NCBI GenBank assembly: GCA_022565805.1
Contig: JAIULZ010000004.1
Span: 1-64,000, forward strand
Reading direction: 5' to 3'
Length of the DNA stretch: 64,000 nt
Source of the DNA: Balneolales bacterium
GTDB lineage: Bacteria; Bacteroidota; Rhodothermia; Balneolales; Cyclonatronaceae
Position numbers and translations under genes: made by a program
Notes under the pieces: model-generated
The model's database searches: none
The model's input: only the letters and a program-made list of their open reading frames with translations
What the model was told of the DNA's origin: nothing
Part shown: positions 45,546-55,144 of the stretch, piece after piece
How positions within the stretch are numbered: position 1 is the stretch's first letter
Layout of the letters: each line of letters begins with the position of its first letter

Positions 45546-45619
45546 GCATAAGTCTATGAGTTAATTTTTTGGTATTTTATAAAATTATTTTTGAAACACC
45601 CTTTACCGTTTTCTATTAA

Positions 45620-47416
45620 ATGAATCACATACGTAATTTTTGCATAATCGCACATATTGACCATGGAAAATCTACACTCGCTGATCGCCTCTTGGAACGA
45701 ACCGGAGCTATAACTGAAAGAGAAATGCAGAATCAGGTTCTGGACGATATGGATCTGGAACGCGAACGAGGAATTACCATTAAAAGCCACGCCATTAAGA
45801 TGGATTATGTATCCCGCGATGGCAAAAAATATGTGTACAATCTCATAGATACTCCTGGTCACGTCGACTTTTCATACGAAGTTTCACGTGCTCTTAAAGC
45901 ATGCGAAGGCGCTATACTCGTTGTTGATGCCGCACAGGGTGTGGAGGCACAAACTATTTCTAATTTGTATCAAGCTATTGAGCAGAATCTGGAAATTTTG
46001 CCGGTGCTCAATAAAATAGACCTACCGGGTGCCGATGTAGAAGGCTCAGCTCAGCAGGTTATGGATCTTATAGGTTGTGAGCGCGATGATATCTTGCATG
46101 TTTCTGGTAAAACGGGTCTCGGTGTAGAAGATTTACTCGAACACATTATACATAAAGTTCCCGCACCTAAAGGTGATCCCGACAAACCGCTTAAAGCACT
46201 TATTTTCGATTCTGTATTTAATACTTACCGGGGATCCGTTGTGTATGTAAGGGTGATGGATGGGGTATTGCGTAAAGGCGATAAGGTAACATTTATGGCA
46301 ACAGATATGAGCCATGATGCAGATGAAATCGGTTATTTGCGCATCAAACAAACACCCTGCGAAGAGCTTAGAGCAGGAGAAGTGGGCTATCTTATAGGTA
46401 GTGTGAAATCCCTTTCTGATACTAAGGTAGGCGATACAGTAACTCATACCAAAGGCGGCGCTAAAGAGCCAATTCCGGGCTATAAAGAAGTAAAGCCGAT
46501 GGTTTTTAGCGGTATTTACCCTACAGATAGCTCCGACTTCGAAAGTCTGCGTTCTGCCCTTGAAAAACTTCAGTTAAACGATGCTTCACTCCAATTTGTG
46601 CCCGAAACTTCGGTCGCTCTTGGGTTTGGATTCAGAGCCGGTTTTCTTGGGATGCTCCACATGGAGATTATTCAGGAGAGACTCGAGCGTGAATTCGATA
46701 TGAATATTATAACTACGGTTCCTAACGTAGAATACGAAGTAATTAATACCGATGGCCGGAAAGTTCTGGTTGATAACCCGAGCGATATGCCCGACCCCGG
46801 CAAAATTGATAAAATTTATGAGCCTTATATTAAGGCCCAAATTATTGCACCGTCCGAATATATTGGCGCGATAATGAAGCTATGCCAGGAAAGAAGAGGT
46901 CAGTATAAAAATACCATGTATCTGGATGCTACACGGGTAGATTTAACCTACGAGCTGCCTATGGCCGAAGTGGTGTTCGATTTTTATGATAAGCTTAAAA
47001 GCGGAACACGAGGCTATGCTTCCTTAGATTATGAGTTTATTGGCACTCGTGAAGGTAATATGGTAAAACTCGATATTCTGCTAAATGGCGATCCGGTAGA
47101 TGCGCTTTCCAGTATAGTTCACCGCGATAAAGCCTATGAATGGGGAAAAAGGCTATGCGCTAAATTAAAGGAACTGATTCCGAGACAAATGTATGAAGTG
47201 GCCGTTCAGGCTGCTATTGGCAAGAAGGTAATCGCACGCGATACGATTCGGGCTCTTCGTAAAGACGTTATTGCAAAGTGTTATGGCGGTGATATTACCC
47301 GTAAGCGCAAGCTTCTTGAAAAGCAAAAAGAGGGTAAAAAGAGAATGAAGCAGGTCGGCTCTGTAGAGATACCGCAAGAGGCATTCCTTGCGGTATTATC
47401 AATGAACGACGATTAA
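45620..47416 (+). CDS. lepA: Elongation factor 4 (LepA)
   Basis: Ribosome-associated GTPase that back-translocates or remodels stalled ribosomes. The 598-residue protein has the P-loop [16 protein letters not shown], the switch region [33 protein letters not shown], and the LepA-specific C-terminal domain with [13 protein letters not shown] and the basic [13 protein letters not shown]-like tail. Length is typical. It begins 11 bp downstream of an AT-rich leader and ends 30 bp before a terminator-like hairpin. Confidence 0.97.
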   Translation: MNHIRNFCIIAHIDHGKSTLADRLLERTGAITEREMQNQVLDDMDLERERGITIKSHAIKMDYVSRDGKKYVYNLIDTPGHVDFSYEVSRALKACEGAILVVDAAQGVEAQTISNLYQAIEQNLEILPVLNKIDLPGADVEGSAQQVMDLIGCERDDILHVSGKTGLGVEDLLEHIIHKVPAPKGDPDKPLKALIFDSVFNTYRGSVVYVRVMDGVLRKGDKVTFMATDMSHDADEIGYLRIKQTPCEELRAGEVGYLIGSVKSLSDTKVGDTVTHTKGGAKEPIPGYKEVKPMVFSGIYPTDSSDFESLRSALEKLQLNDASLQFVPETSVALGFGFRAGFLGMLHMEIIQERLEREFDMNIITTVPNVEYEVINTDGRKVLVDNPSDMPDPGKIDKIYEPYIKAQIIAPSEYIGAIMKLCQERRGQYKNTMYLDATRVDLTYELPMAEVVFDFYDKLKSGTRGYASLDYEFIGTREGNMVKLDILLNGDPVDALSSIVHRDKAYEWGKRLCAKLKELIPRQMYEVAVQAAIGKKVIARDTIRALRKDVIAKCYGGDITRKRKLLEKQKEGKKRMKQVGSVEIPQEAFLAVLSMNDD

Positions 47417-47773
47417 TTCTCAAGCCAAACAATTTATGGATAATGGGGCCCTGTTCTTCTTCGCAAGAACCGGCCTTTTAATTTTTCCTGTCAGCACGGT
47501 TTATTTTCTCTTTACAGGTATTTAATTTGTAAATTTTAAATCTGTGGGTAGCAATAAATACGGCACGAAATAAGTTTTAGCGTACAGTATTGAAACAGAT
47601 ATTCTGTTTTATATATGTCTGCTACTTAAACATCAATTTTTGTTCAGACATTGTCGCTGAACTGTTTTATCTTCAATCCTGCTGGAAAACCAAGTTTTTT
47701 TTAAGTAAGAAGCTACATTGCAAGTTAGAATTCCAATACCCCAGCCAATTATTATCCTTTTGAAATATACCCG
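47417..47773. other. Intergenic region between lepA and the exported protein
   Basis: 357 bp. The first 70 bp hold the lepA terminator; the rest is AT-rich and should contain the promoter of the downstream pair. Nothing else was recognised. Confidence 0.45.
47446..47487 (+). terminator. Terminator of lepA
   Basis: GGCCCTGTTCTT and AAGAACCGGCC form an imperfect stem (GTTCTT/AAGAAC core plus flanking G-C pairs) with loop CTTCGC, followed by TTTTAATTTTT. It lies about 30 bp after the lepA stop. Confidence 0.6.
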
Positions 47774-48409
47774 ATGATGATGTCATCTTGCCGCAAAAAG
47801 CAATTTATAGCGCTACTAACCCTTTTGGTTTGTTTCTCTTTTGCGCTATATAAAGCAGATGAAGCAGTTGCGCAGCAAACAGATTTGTTCACTGAGCCGG
47901 AATTCGTGAAAATAGAGCGCGTTGGCGCCGCAGAGTTCCAGCGTCGTTTCAGAAATACGCGTTGGACCGGTCAGGGTATGCAGGGAATTACCGAGATAGA
48001 TCGTATACCGTCTATGGAGCTGCGAGCCCGTTTTCAAACGGCTTTCGGAAACCCAACCCAAACACTTGAAGACCTTATTTTTAAACCTGGCTTTCGTCTT
48101 GCAGAAGCTATACAATACGAATACTGGTTTGTGATTGATGATGAGATACCTATGATGGTGCTCGATATAGACGGCCCGTTTGCAAATGGTTTGGTCTATG
48201 CTGTTTCGGTGGCCTATATAGATTTGATGCCTCAGATTAAAAGAGCTCTTTCCGAAAAACTCATGAAACCAACTGTGCTGGATGAGTACAAAGATGTCTT
48301 TTTTTCTCCCGAGCGAAACCAATGGTACGAAATTTCGTTTAGAAATAGCGAATTTGGATACAGACCGATCTCTGTTCCTGATCGTTTCAGGAATGTAAAC
48401 CTCAATTAA
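47774..48409 (+). CDS. Exported protein of unknown function
   Basis: A 211-residue protein. MMMSSCRKKQFIALLTLLVC begins a signal peptide ending near AVAQQ (about 35). The mature part is acidic/mixed with EFQRRFRNTRWTGQGMQGI, the conserved-looking YEYWFVIDDEIPMMVLDIDGPF (about 116-137) and a C-terminal FRNSEFGYRPISVPDRF. Not recognised. It is 17 bp upstream of signal peptidase I on the same strand, probably co-transcribed. Likely periplasmic or envelope. Confidence 0.7.
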   Translation: MMMSSCRKKQFIALLTLLVCFSFALYKADEAVAQQTDLFTEPEFVKIERVGAAEFQRRFRNTRWTGQGMQGITEIDRIPSMELRARFQTAFGNPTQTLEDLIFKPGFRLAEAIQYEYWFVIDDEIPMMVLDIDGPFANGLVYAVSVAYIDLMPQIKRALSEKLMKPTVLDEYKDVFFSPERNQWYEISFRNSEFGYRPISVPDRFRNVNLN

Positions 48410-48426
48410 CTTATACGCACTTAAAA

Positions 48427-49536
48427 TTGGCTGAAAAGGATCAATCTAATACAGACCGGATTAGTAAAAGAGCTCATACCAAAACCAGAGCAAGAGCCGG
48501 CCGGAACAAAGATTTAGAAGCTAAGAATTGGGCAAAAGAATGGGGTGAAGCGATTCTTTGGGCTCTTGTTGCCGCAGTTATTATTCGTGCCTTTTTCTTT
48601 GGTGCTTATCGTATACCAACGCCTTCTATGGAAAACACCCTCATGACGGGGGATTTTTTGCTGGTTTCGAAGGTGCATTATGGCGCGAGAACACCGCAGT
48701 CGGTTGGTATTCCATTTACAGGAGTTCATATTCCCAATCTGCGTTTACCTTCGTTCCGGCTTCCGGGCTTTATGGATGTGCGGCGTGATGACATTGTGGT
48801 TTTTAATTATCCAATTGATGACGGCATTCCTGCACGTAAAACCAATTATATTAAAAGAGCTGTTGGTATACCCGGCGACACTTTAGCTATTAATGATAAG
48901 GTGTTATTTGTAAATCATGCTTCGGCCCGTGTCTTTGATACCTATCAATTTATTTATGAAATTAATCCGGTAGAGAACGTTCGTCTTAGCAATGAGAGGC
49001 TACGAAATGCAGGCGCGACTCTTCTGGGTACACGCGGGGCGCAAGCAAGCAGAGTATTTGCCCATCTTACCGAGCAAAATGCTGCAACTATTAATAGTTG
49101 GCCCGAGGTCGCCAGCGTATCGAAGTATATTAACCCTAATCTAAGCCATAATTCAGGTAGTCCTTTCAGGTTTTCTGCCGGTCTTGGAGCTTCCAATACC
49201 GATCAAATGCCACAGATTGTGGTGCCTTTTCAAGGGCAGGTAATTGATCTCGATCCTTCAAACATAAATCTATACCACGATTTGATTGTAAGGTACGAGG
49301 GTAATCATCTTGAGCTGAGAAATAACCGTATTTTTATTAATGGTGTGGAAAGGGAGCAGTACACAGTACAGCGCGACTATTATTTTATGATGGGTGATAA
49401 TCGGGATAACAGCGAAGACAGCCGAAGCTGGGGTTTTGTCCCCGATGATCATATCGTGGGTCGTGCATGGGTAATTTATTTCTCTCTCGACGGTGCAGCC
49501 CCAAGAACAAACCGGATATTTAAATTAATCCATTAA
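48427..49536 (+). CDS. lepB: Signal peptidase I
   Basis: Membrane serine-lysine protease that cleaves signal peptides. The 369-residue protein starts at TTG 48427. A basic N-terminus precedes one membrane helix (ILWALVAAVIIRAFFFG, 43-59), then the catalytic Ser67 in IPTPSMENTLMTGD, and catalytic Lys143 in NYIKRAVGIPGDTL. The conserved box MMGDNRDNSEDSRSWGFVP is at about 319-337. An insertion of about 130 residues between the Lys box and the GDNRDNS box makes it longer than E. coli LepB in this part. It follows an exported protein gene by 17 bp. Confidence 0.94.
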   Translation: MAEKDQSNTDRISKRAHTKTRARAGRNKDLEAKNWAKEWGEAILWALVAAVIIRAFFFGAYRIPTPSMENTLMTGDFLLVSKVHYGARTPQSVGIPFTGVHIPNLRLPSFRLPGFMDVRRDDIVVFNYPIDDGIPARKTNYIKRAVGIPGDTLAINDKVLFVNHASARVFDTYQFIYEINPVENVRLSNERLRNAGATLLGTRGAQASRVFAHLTEQNAATINSWPEVASVSKYINPNLSHNSGSPFRFSAGLGASNTDQMPQIVVPFQGQVIDLDPSNINLYHDLIVRYEGNHLELRNNRIFINGVEREQYTVQRDYYFMMGDNRDNSEDSRSWGFVPDDHIVGRAWVIYFSLDGAAPRTNRIFKLIH

Positions 49537-49563
49537 ACAAGCCTTCCTAAATAGCGGCTTATC

Positions 49564-49633
49564 AGTATTGAGGAATTTTGATTCTTGATGATTAGGGAAT
49601 TATTCTTTTTTCATCTCAAAATTCCTCAATACT
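49564..49633. terminator. Perfect 18-bp inverted repeat between convergent genes
   Basis: AGTATTGAGGAATTTTGA and TCAAAATTCCTCAATACT pair perfectly with a 34-nt spacer. It sits between the ends of lepB and rlmN, which converge, so a bidirectional terminator is the simplest reading. The loop is long. Confidence 0.65.
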
Positions 49634-49723
49634 CTGATCCGGCCTACAAATAATGCTGTCAAGCAAATTATTTAATTGGCTACAAGCCTTTCCTTCATTG
49701 TAATCGGTCCTTAGCTTAAACTA

Positions 49724-50854
49724 TTAACTTCCTATACTTACAGAAGTTGCAATTGTTTTTCCTTTGGGCTGACCCTCACGAATTGCAAGTTGTCCGCAAC
49801 CGGCATCGATATCATCACCGCGGCTACGGCGTACGGTAGCTCTAACATTAAGTTCTTTCAGGCTTCTCATAAACGAATCCAGACGATTTTCCCGGGCACG
49901 CTGTAATTCCACACCGGCAACATTATTATACATAATGATATTAATCTTGCTCGGTATCCATCTCGAAATAGTTGCAAGCTGTTTGGCATCTTCAGCACTA
50001 TCGTTAAATCCGTCGAATAGCAGATATTCGTAAGTTACCGGCATACCGGTTTTTTTGTAATAGTATTGCAGAGCAGCTTTTAGCGTTTTTAGATTTAGAG
50101 AACTGTTGATGGGCATGATTTTATCACGCTTTTCATCACTTGCAGCATGTAGAGAAACCGCCAGCCGGAAAGTATGGCCGTCATCGGCTATTTTCATTAT
50201 CTGCTTGGTTAATCCTACCGTAGAAACCGTAATTCTTTTTGGGGAGAGTCCGAGGCTTTTGGGGTCCGTTAAAATGGCAGCAGATTCGGTTACAGCCGCA
50301 TAATTATGAAGAGGCTCACCCATACCCATATATACAATATTGGTGATGTCGCGACCGTAGATTTCGTTAGAAACGGCATTAATGCGAATAACCTGATCAG
50401 TGATTTCTCCAGGGTGAAGCTGCCTCAGCAAGCCCATTTTTCCGGTTGCGCAAAATGAGCAGCCAAAAACACAGCCAACCTGAGAAGAAACGCATACGGT
50501 TAGCCGGTTAGCAGACCCATCATCCCTGAAATCCGGGATGAGTACCGATTCGATTCTGTGACCGTCGAGCAGGCCGAATAAAAATTTAATGGTGCCATCG
50601 GTAGATTGCTGCTGAGCAACCGCATTAATGGTTCCTACAAAAGCTTTTTCATTTAGCTGTTCGCGTAAAGCAATCGACAAGTTCGTCATTTGCTCAAAGT
50701 CGGAAACTTCTTTCTGATACATCCACTGAAAGAGCTGATCTGCACGAAACGATTTCAGGCCCATTTCGGCGCAAAATGCGCCAAGCTGCTCGCGACTAAG
50801 CGATTTTAAATTAATTTTGGAGTCAGAGCTCCCGTTTTTTTCAATGTTTTCCAT
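49724..50854 (-). CDS. rlmN: Dual-specificity 23S/tRNA A2503/A37 methyltransferase RlmN
   Basis: Radical-SAM enzyme that methylates C2 of A2503 in 23S rRNA and A37 in some tRNAs. The 376-residue protein has the [4Fe-4S] motif C-VFG-C-SF-C in QVGCVFGCSFCATG (about 129-142), NIVYMGMGEPLHNY, SLHAASDEKRDKIMP and the C-terminal catalytic Cys in IDAGCGQLA (about 351). Start ATG. It converges with lepB. Confidence 0.96.
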   Translation of the reverse strand: MENIEKNGSSDSKINLKSLSREQLGAFCAEMGLKSFRADQLFQWMYQKEVSDFEQMTNLSIALREQLNEKAFVGTINAVAQQQSTDGTIKFLFGLLDGHRIESVLIPDFRDDGSANRLTVCVSSQVGCVFGCSFCATGKMGLLRQLHPGEITDQVIRINAVSNEIYGRDITNIVYMGMGEPLHNYAAVTESAAILTDPKSLGLSPKRITVSTVGLTKQIMKIADDGHTFRLAVSLHAASDEKRDKIMPINSSLNLKTLKAALQYYYKKTGMPVTYEYLLFDGFNDSAEDAKQLATISRWIPSKINIIMYNNVAGVELQRARENRLDSFMRSLKELNVRATVRRSRGDDIDAGCGQLAIREGQPKGKTIATSVSIGS

Positions 50855-51180
50855 AGCTTGTAAATATACGGAATAAGCCAGACTTCTATAAGCAGGCCCG
50901 ATAACATTTTAAGCCTTGCTAATGGGTATCGATTCTTCGCCAATTTTCGGATTAAAGACCCCTTTTTAAAAAATCATGACATTAGAACTAAAAAGTTAAG
51001 TCAAAAAAAAATCCTTAAGTGAGCAACGTTTTAAATGCTTTTTTTAGTTTGAAAAAGTGTATGTTCTTTATGGATAAGTTGCCTGATTGATAAGCAGCTT
51101 ATCATATTTGTTGATAATCACTTTTAAAAGGTTTTGCAAAGCCTTTTGACACTTTATGCTTCACAAAAATAGTAGTTTAT
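50855..51180. other. Intergenic region before the DUF2892 gene
   Basis: 326 bp of AT-rich DNA. It includes GATAAGCAGCTTATC at about 51089-51103, a short hairpin, and AAAAGGTTTTGCAAAGCC at about 51127-51144, which resembles the repeat-family terminus and is itself nearly palindromic. No gene was found. Confidence 0.4.
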
Positions 51181-51387
51181 ATGAAAAAGAATATGGGATT
51201 GATAGATAAAATTTTGCGAATAACGGTCGCATTAGTAATTGTATTGCTGTTTTTTGCAGGCTTTATAGCAGATACAGTGGCCATAGTGTTGCTTGCACTT
51301 GCTGGTATTTTTGTGATAACCAGTTTTATTTCTTTTTGCCCGCTATATGCGCCATTTGGCATAAAAACGTGTAAAACTAAAGCTTGA
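51181..51387 (+). CDS. DUF2892 (YgaP-like) membrane protein
   Basis: A 68-residue protein of the DUF2892 family. The N-terminus MKKNMGLIDKILRI is followed by two hydrophobic helices (VALVIVLLFFAGFIA and AIVLLALAGIFVITSFISFCP) and ends PLYAPFGIKTCKTKA, with the usual Cys-containing end. Such proteins often sit beside rhodanese or sulfur-transfer genes; none is here. Integral membrane, function unknown. Confidence 0.85.
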   Translation: MKKNMGLIDKILRITVALVIVLLFFAGFIADTVAIVLLALAGIFVITSFISFCPLYAPFGIKTCKTKA

Positions 51388-51839
51388 TTCACTTAGGGTA
51401 GTGCTTACACCGGGGTATTCCGAGTTTTTAAAAGGCTATGCGCATTTGCGTTTAGCTTTTTTTGTTGGTAAAGAAATCTAAGTTTTAAAATTCACATATA
51501 AATAGCTGATGGAATTTATTTTTCATCCTGTACTTCACTAAGCTCAAAAAGTATCGTAATACGGTTAATAAACTGGTTTAGTTTAGCCTGCCACTCTAAA
51601 CTTTTTTTAGCTCTTTGTTTTAAAGTAATCTGCAGTTTTGGCACTGATTACTTGTTGCCTATGTATTTTATGAGCAATTTTCGCCCCTTTTATCTATTAT
51701 TTATGATTGAGTAATTTATCATTTTTAGAAGACGGGCAAAAGGGTGGTTTTTCAAAGCCTTTTGTAACTGTTAAATACTGCTTAAGCAAGCAACTGAAAC
51801 AAACTTACCCACAAAAATGTATCCTCTTATTTCTTTTAA
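51388..51839. other. Intergenic region holding a probable repeat-family copy
   Basis: 452 bp. The minus-strand element at about 51608-51762 is described separately. The rest is AT-rich and probably contains the promoter of the S9 peptidase gene. No coding region is supported. Confidence 0.45.
51608..51762 (-). repeat. Probable MITE-like element copy, minus strand
   Basis: Read on the minus strand, the start is AAAGGCTTTGAAAAACCACC, then CTTTTGCCCGTCTTC, matching the 5' part of the 30051 and 54443 copies. On the plus strand the opposite end reads TAGCTCTTTGTTTTAAA, a weak inverted match. The boundaries are approximate. Confidence 0.35.
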
Positions 51840-54095
51840 ATGACTATTGTGCAGTCTCAATCCTATCATAGAGTTAGTGTAGTAGGCCTTGTTTTAATTA
51901 CGCTGCTGTGCTATTTCTTAAGTTTCCCAGCTACCGGTTTTTCGCAACAGAATTACAGCTCTATGGAGCAGGCATTATTTAGCGGAGCCGGGCTCAGAGG
52001 CGGCAGTGGGCCGCAAAGTGTTAACTGGATCGCTCAGGGTGAGCGCTTTTCGTATATGACGTCGGTTCAGCAGGGTATTAGCCAGATACGTACCTTTAAT
52101 CCGGGTACAGGAGAAGATGTGCTTGTATTCGACGGTGCGGAAGCACGATTTCCTAATTCCGGACAGGCTTTTTCGTTTCGCTCTTTCGAATGGTCTGATG
52201 ATGCGGGCTATATTGTTTTTCAAACTCGCTTCGAACCCGTTTACCGCTACTCCGGAATTTCCGATTACTATCGCTACTCTATAGAAAACGGCACAATGGA
52301 GCTCGTGGCCGAACGGGCTTTTACTGCACAGCTTTCGCCCGATGGAAACAAGCTCGCCTATCATAAAGATGGAAATATGTTTGTGTATGATTTCAGCTCA
52401 GGCAGTGCCCGGCAGCTTACATTTAATGAGGAAGATAACGTGTTTTACGGCCGTTTTGGATGGGTTTATGAAGAAGAGTTCGGTTTAGTACAGGCATGGT
52501 CGTGGTCTAACGACAGTCGCTATATCGCCTTTTGGAAATCCGATGAAAGGGAAGTTCCGCTATTTAAGACAACTAACTTTGAAGGCACCCATCCCGAATG
52601 GTTCGAAATTCCATTTCCAAAAGTAGGAGATACTAATCCAACGGTCAAAATAGGGGTAATCGACACGCGGACCGACCAACTCACCTGGATGAATCACAAT
52701 GCCGGAGACGGCTATGTACCACGAATTTATTGGACGGCTAATGAAGCCGAACTTGCAATTGTTAGCATGAATCGCGCTCAAACAAGAGTTGAAGTTATCA
52801 TGTTTGACGTGCATGAAGGCCAAGGAGTCTCAGCAATGAGCGAAGATTCTGATGTCTGGATTGATGTATTTGATTTCTTCGCCGGCATAGATCATTATTT
52901 CTTTTTTCCTAAAGATCATAAATCTTTTTTCTGGATTTCAGACCGTGATGGCAATAAACATCTCTATCATTACGATTTAGGGGGTAACCTAAAGCGGCAG
53001 GTAACAAGTGGCGATTGGCAAATTACTTATGTGCATGCTATCGATGCCGAAAACGAGCTAATATATTTTACATCAACTGAAGTATCCCCATTAGAGCGGC
53101 ACTTGTACCGAATTCGATTCGACGGAACCGATAAACAGCGCCTTACAGAAACAGCGGGAAATCACCGGATAAATATGGGTCCCGATGGAAGATTTTTTAT
53201 CGATTATTTTTCTAATATTGAAACCCCACTGCAGGTAGAGCTTTGGAGCACAGCTTCCGGCAAATTGCGCAGTTTCGAAACGAATGAGGGTGTTCGTGAG
53301 CACATACAGACTTTCTCTTATGCTCCAAGAGAATTGTTCCAGTTTACTGCTTCCGACGGGAAAATCAGGGATGGCTTTCTGATCAGACCTTCTGAGTTCG
53401 ATCCTGAAAAAAGTTATCCGCTTGTTTTAAGCGTTTATGGAGGGCCGAGCGCACAGGGTGTATATAATCAGTTTGAGACGAATATGTTTTATCAGTATCT
53501 GGCTCAGCAGGGTTATGTTGTAGCAAACGTTAATAATCTTGGAAGCGGAGGCTATGGCAGGGATTTCGAAAAAGCGGTCTATCTTGATCTGGGTGCATCA
53601 GAAGCATCAGATTTTGTAGAAACGGCAATATGGCTTTCGGCAAACCACTCATGGATAGACGGCGATCGTATGGCTATTCGAGGCCATAGCTATGGCGGTT
53701 ATGTGGCGGGGCTCACAATGGGGCTTTTTCCCGGCGTATTTCGGGCTGCGATTATAGGCGCCCCTGTTACCGATTGGAGACTTTATGATACCATTTACAC
53801 CGAGCGCTATATGGGATTAATCGACCAAAATGCAGACGGATACGAAAGGAGTTCGGTAATTACTCATGCTCCAAATATAGAAGGCGCCCTTTTTATTGCA
53901 CATTCTGCTATGGACGAAAATGTGCATCTCCAAAATACAATGCAGCTGGTTACCGCCCTTACAAATGCCGGAGTTGATGCCGAACTTAGAATTTATCCGC
54001 TTGGTGATCACAGCGTTGCCTACAATGCTCCCAGCTTTGTGTTACTGCATAAAGCTTATTTTAATTTCCTTGAGCGCGAGTTGAAACGCAGGTAA
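51840..54095 (+). CDS. S9 dipeptidyl-peptidase IV-type peptidase, exported
   Basis: A 751-residue secreted serine peptidase of the DPP-IV subfamily, removing N-terminal X-Pro or X-Ala dipeptides. Signal peptide: VVGLVLITLLCYFLSFPATG (15-34). The N-terminal eight-bladed propeller holds WVYEEEFG, matching the Glu-Glu substrate-binding motif (about 204-206). The C-terminal hydrolase domain has Ser617 in RGHSYGGYV, Asp692 in HSAMDENVH and His724 in LGDHSVAYN. Likely periplasmic. ATG start. Followed by a terminator. Confidence 0.93.
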   Translation: MTIVQSQSYHRVSVVGLVLITLLCYFLSFPATGFSQQNYSSMEQALFSGAGLRGGSGPQSVNWIAQGERFSYMTSVQQGISQIRTFNPGTGEDVLVFDGAEARFPNSGQAFSFRSFEWSDDAGYIVFQTRFEPVYRYSGISDYYRYSIENGTMELVAERAFTAQLSPDGNKLAYHKDGNMFVYDFSSGSARQLTFNEEDNVFYGRFGWVYEEEFGLVQAWSWSNDSRYIAFWKSDEREVPLFKTTNFEGTHPEWFEIPFPKVGDTNPTVKIGVIDTRTDQLTWMNHNAGDGYVPRIYWTANEAELAIVSMNRAQTRVEVIMFDVHEGQGVSAMSEDSDVWIDVFDFFAGIDHYFFFPKDHKSFFWISDRDGNKHLYHYDLGGNLKRQVTSGDWQITYVHAIDAENELIYFTSTEVSPLERHLYRIRFDGTDKQRLTETAGNHRINMGPDGRFFIDYFSNIETPLQVELWSTASGKLRSFETNEGVREHIQTFSYAPRELFQFTASDGKIRDGFLIRPSEFDPEKSYPLVLSVYGGPSAQGVYNQFETNMFYQYLAQQGYVVANVNNLGSGGYGRDFEKAVYLDLGASEASDFVETAIWLSANHSWIDGDRMAIRGHSYGGYVAGLTMGLFPGVFRAAIIGAPVTDWRLYDTIYTERYMGLIDQNADGYERSSVITHAPNIEGALFIAHSAMDENVHLQNTMQLVTALTNAGVDAELRIYPLGDHSVAYNAPSFVLLHKAYFNFLERELKRR

Positions 54096-54121
54096 ATAAA
54101 TTTATTAAAATAGCTGAGCCG

Positions 54122-54160
54122 GAAGATTATTGAATGCCAATCTTCATTATTCTTTTTTTT
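54122..54160 (+). terminator. Terminator of the S9 peptidase gene
   Basis: GAAGATT and AATCTTC pair around a 10-nt loop, followed by ATTATTC and eight T. It starts 27 bp after the stop codon. Confidence 0.8.
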
Positions 54161-54442
54161 AATTTTAGAATACTTATTTACCCTGACGTGCAACGCAAAT
54201 TGCGATTAATCCCGCGTTAATAGCGCCACGGAAAATTCCAACTTGCAGTACGCCGACTCACAGACTCTCGTATTGAAAGGACGGGGGCTTCGAATATGTC
54301 GTATCTAAGCATAATTTTTCTTTATTTCATTACAAGCCCGAATAACTGAATGCCTTTACGGTGTTTTGATCTGTAATTTTACAGTAATTTATTCTGTTGC
54401 TATTATATCACTCAACTATCAAGCCGGGCTAATTCATAACGA

Positions 54443-54585
54443 GAAGGCTTTGCAAAACGCACTCTTTTGAGCGTCTTCTTCCTTGAATCAAAAATAAAAT
54501 TCTTGACCCCGAACCGTCTGGGACTACGGTTTGATTTTGATTAGGCGTTCAATACAAACAAAATAGAAGATTCCTTAAAGCCTTC
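54443..54585 (+). repeat. MITE-like intergenic element, copy 3 (best inverted termini)
   Basis: 143 bp from GAAGGCTTTGCAAA to CTTAAAGCCTTC; the outer nine bases, GAAGGCTTT and AAAGCCTTC, are perfectly inverted. The interior contains the AACCGT/ACGGTT hairpin arms. Shared blocks with the 30051 copy are listed there. No coding capacity. Confidence 0.65.
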
Positions 54586-55144
54586 TACCACAGATATTTG
54601 CCGATAGTTTTAAAATTTATCAGGCTTATTATTTGCTTTTACGGGGTTGGAAAGTTGAGCCTAAAATCTCTGTTTATGAGTAGATTATTTTCAAGTTTCA
54701 GTTTTTGGAATTAGTTGAAAAACTACAAATAATACCCCGAAACAGGGTATTTCTATATCAGGAAGATTTGTCTATTTTTAAGTTTGGCTCTTTTTGATGC
54801 CGTTTCAAATAATAAAAATTTTGTAATGCAATCTATTTACTAAGCGTAAGTAACTTCTTTTATCCTGTGCCGGAGAAGACTGCTTTTTAGCAATACAAAT
54901 AGCATGGCGAGTAACGTTGAATATGCTGTTATCTGTTAGTATAAAGATAAATCAGCCGTTTTTAAAATTTCTGTATTCGCTACAGCCTTACGTCTTTCAG
55001 CTACAAAGTAGTTAGCGTGTCCGTTAGATATCACATTAAGTAGTTACCATTATTCTATAAGGTTCTGCGTGATTCCGGATCTGTGTATAGGGTATTTGAA
55101 ACCGCTGAATTTCCGGTGTCTTCTTCCGATTGCTTTTTAATTTT

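Larger units (their letters stand above)
44972..45619. other. his leader and lepA upstream region
   Basis: 648 bp between divergent hisG and lepA. It holds the His-rich leader-like frame (45137-45207), a degenerate repeat-family match at about 45324-45290 on the minus strand, and a terminator-like hairpin at 45520-45545. A 98-codon frame, 45137-45433 on the minus strand, spans part of it but looks non-coding upstream of the His-rich tail. Confidence 0.5.
54096..55144. other. Long intergenic region with terminator and repeat element
   Basis: 1,049 bp, the longest gap in the window. It contains the S9 peptidase terminator (54122-54160) and a full repeat-family copy (54443-54585). The remaining sequence is AT-rich with stops in all frames at short intervals, so I see no gene; a small RNA cannot be excluded. 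Confidence 0.5.

Noticed and set aside
54586-55130. Hidden gene or tRNA in the longest gap
   Set aside because: No long frame, no tRNA-like arms (no TTCRA stem-loop with matching acceptor) were visible by eye; a tRNA or RNA-family search would settle it.
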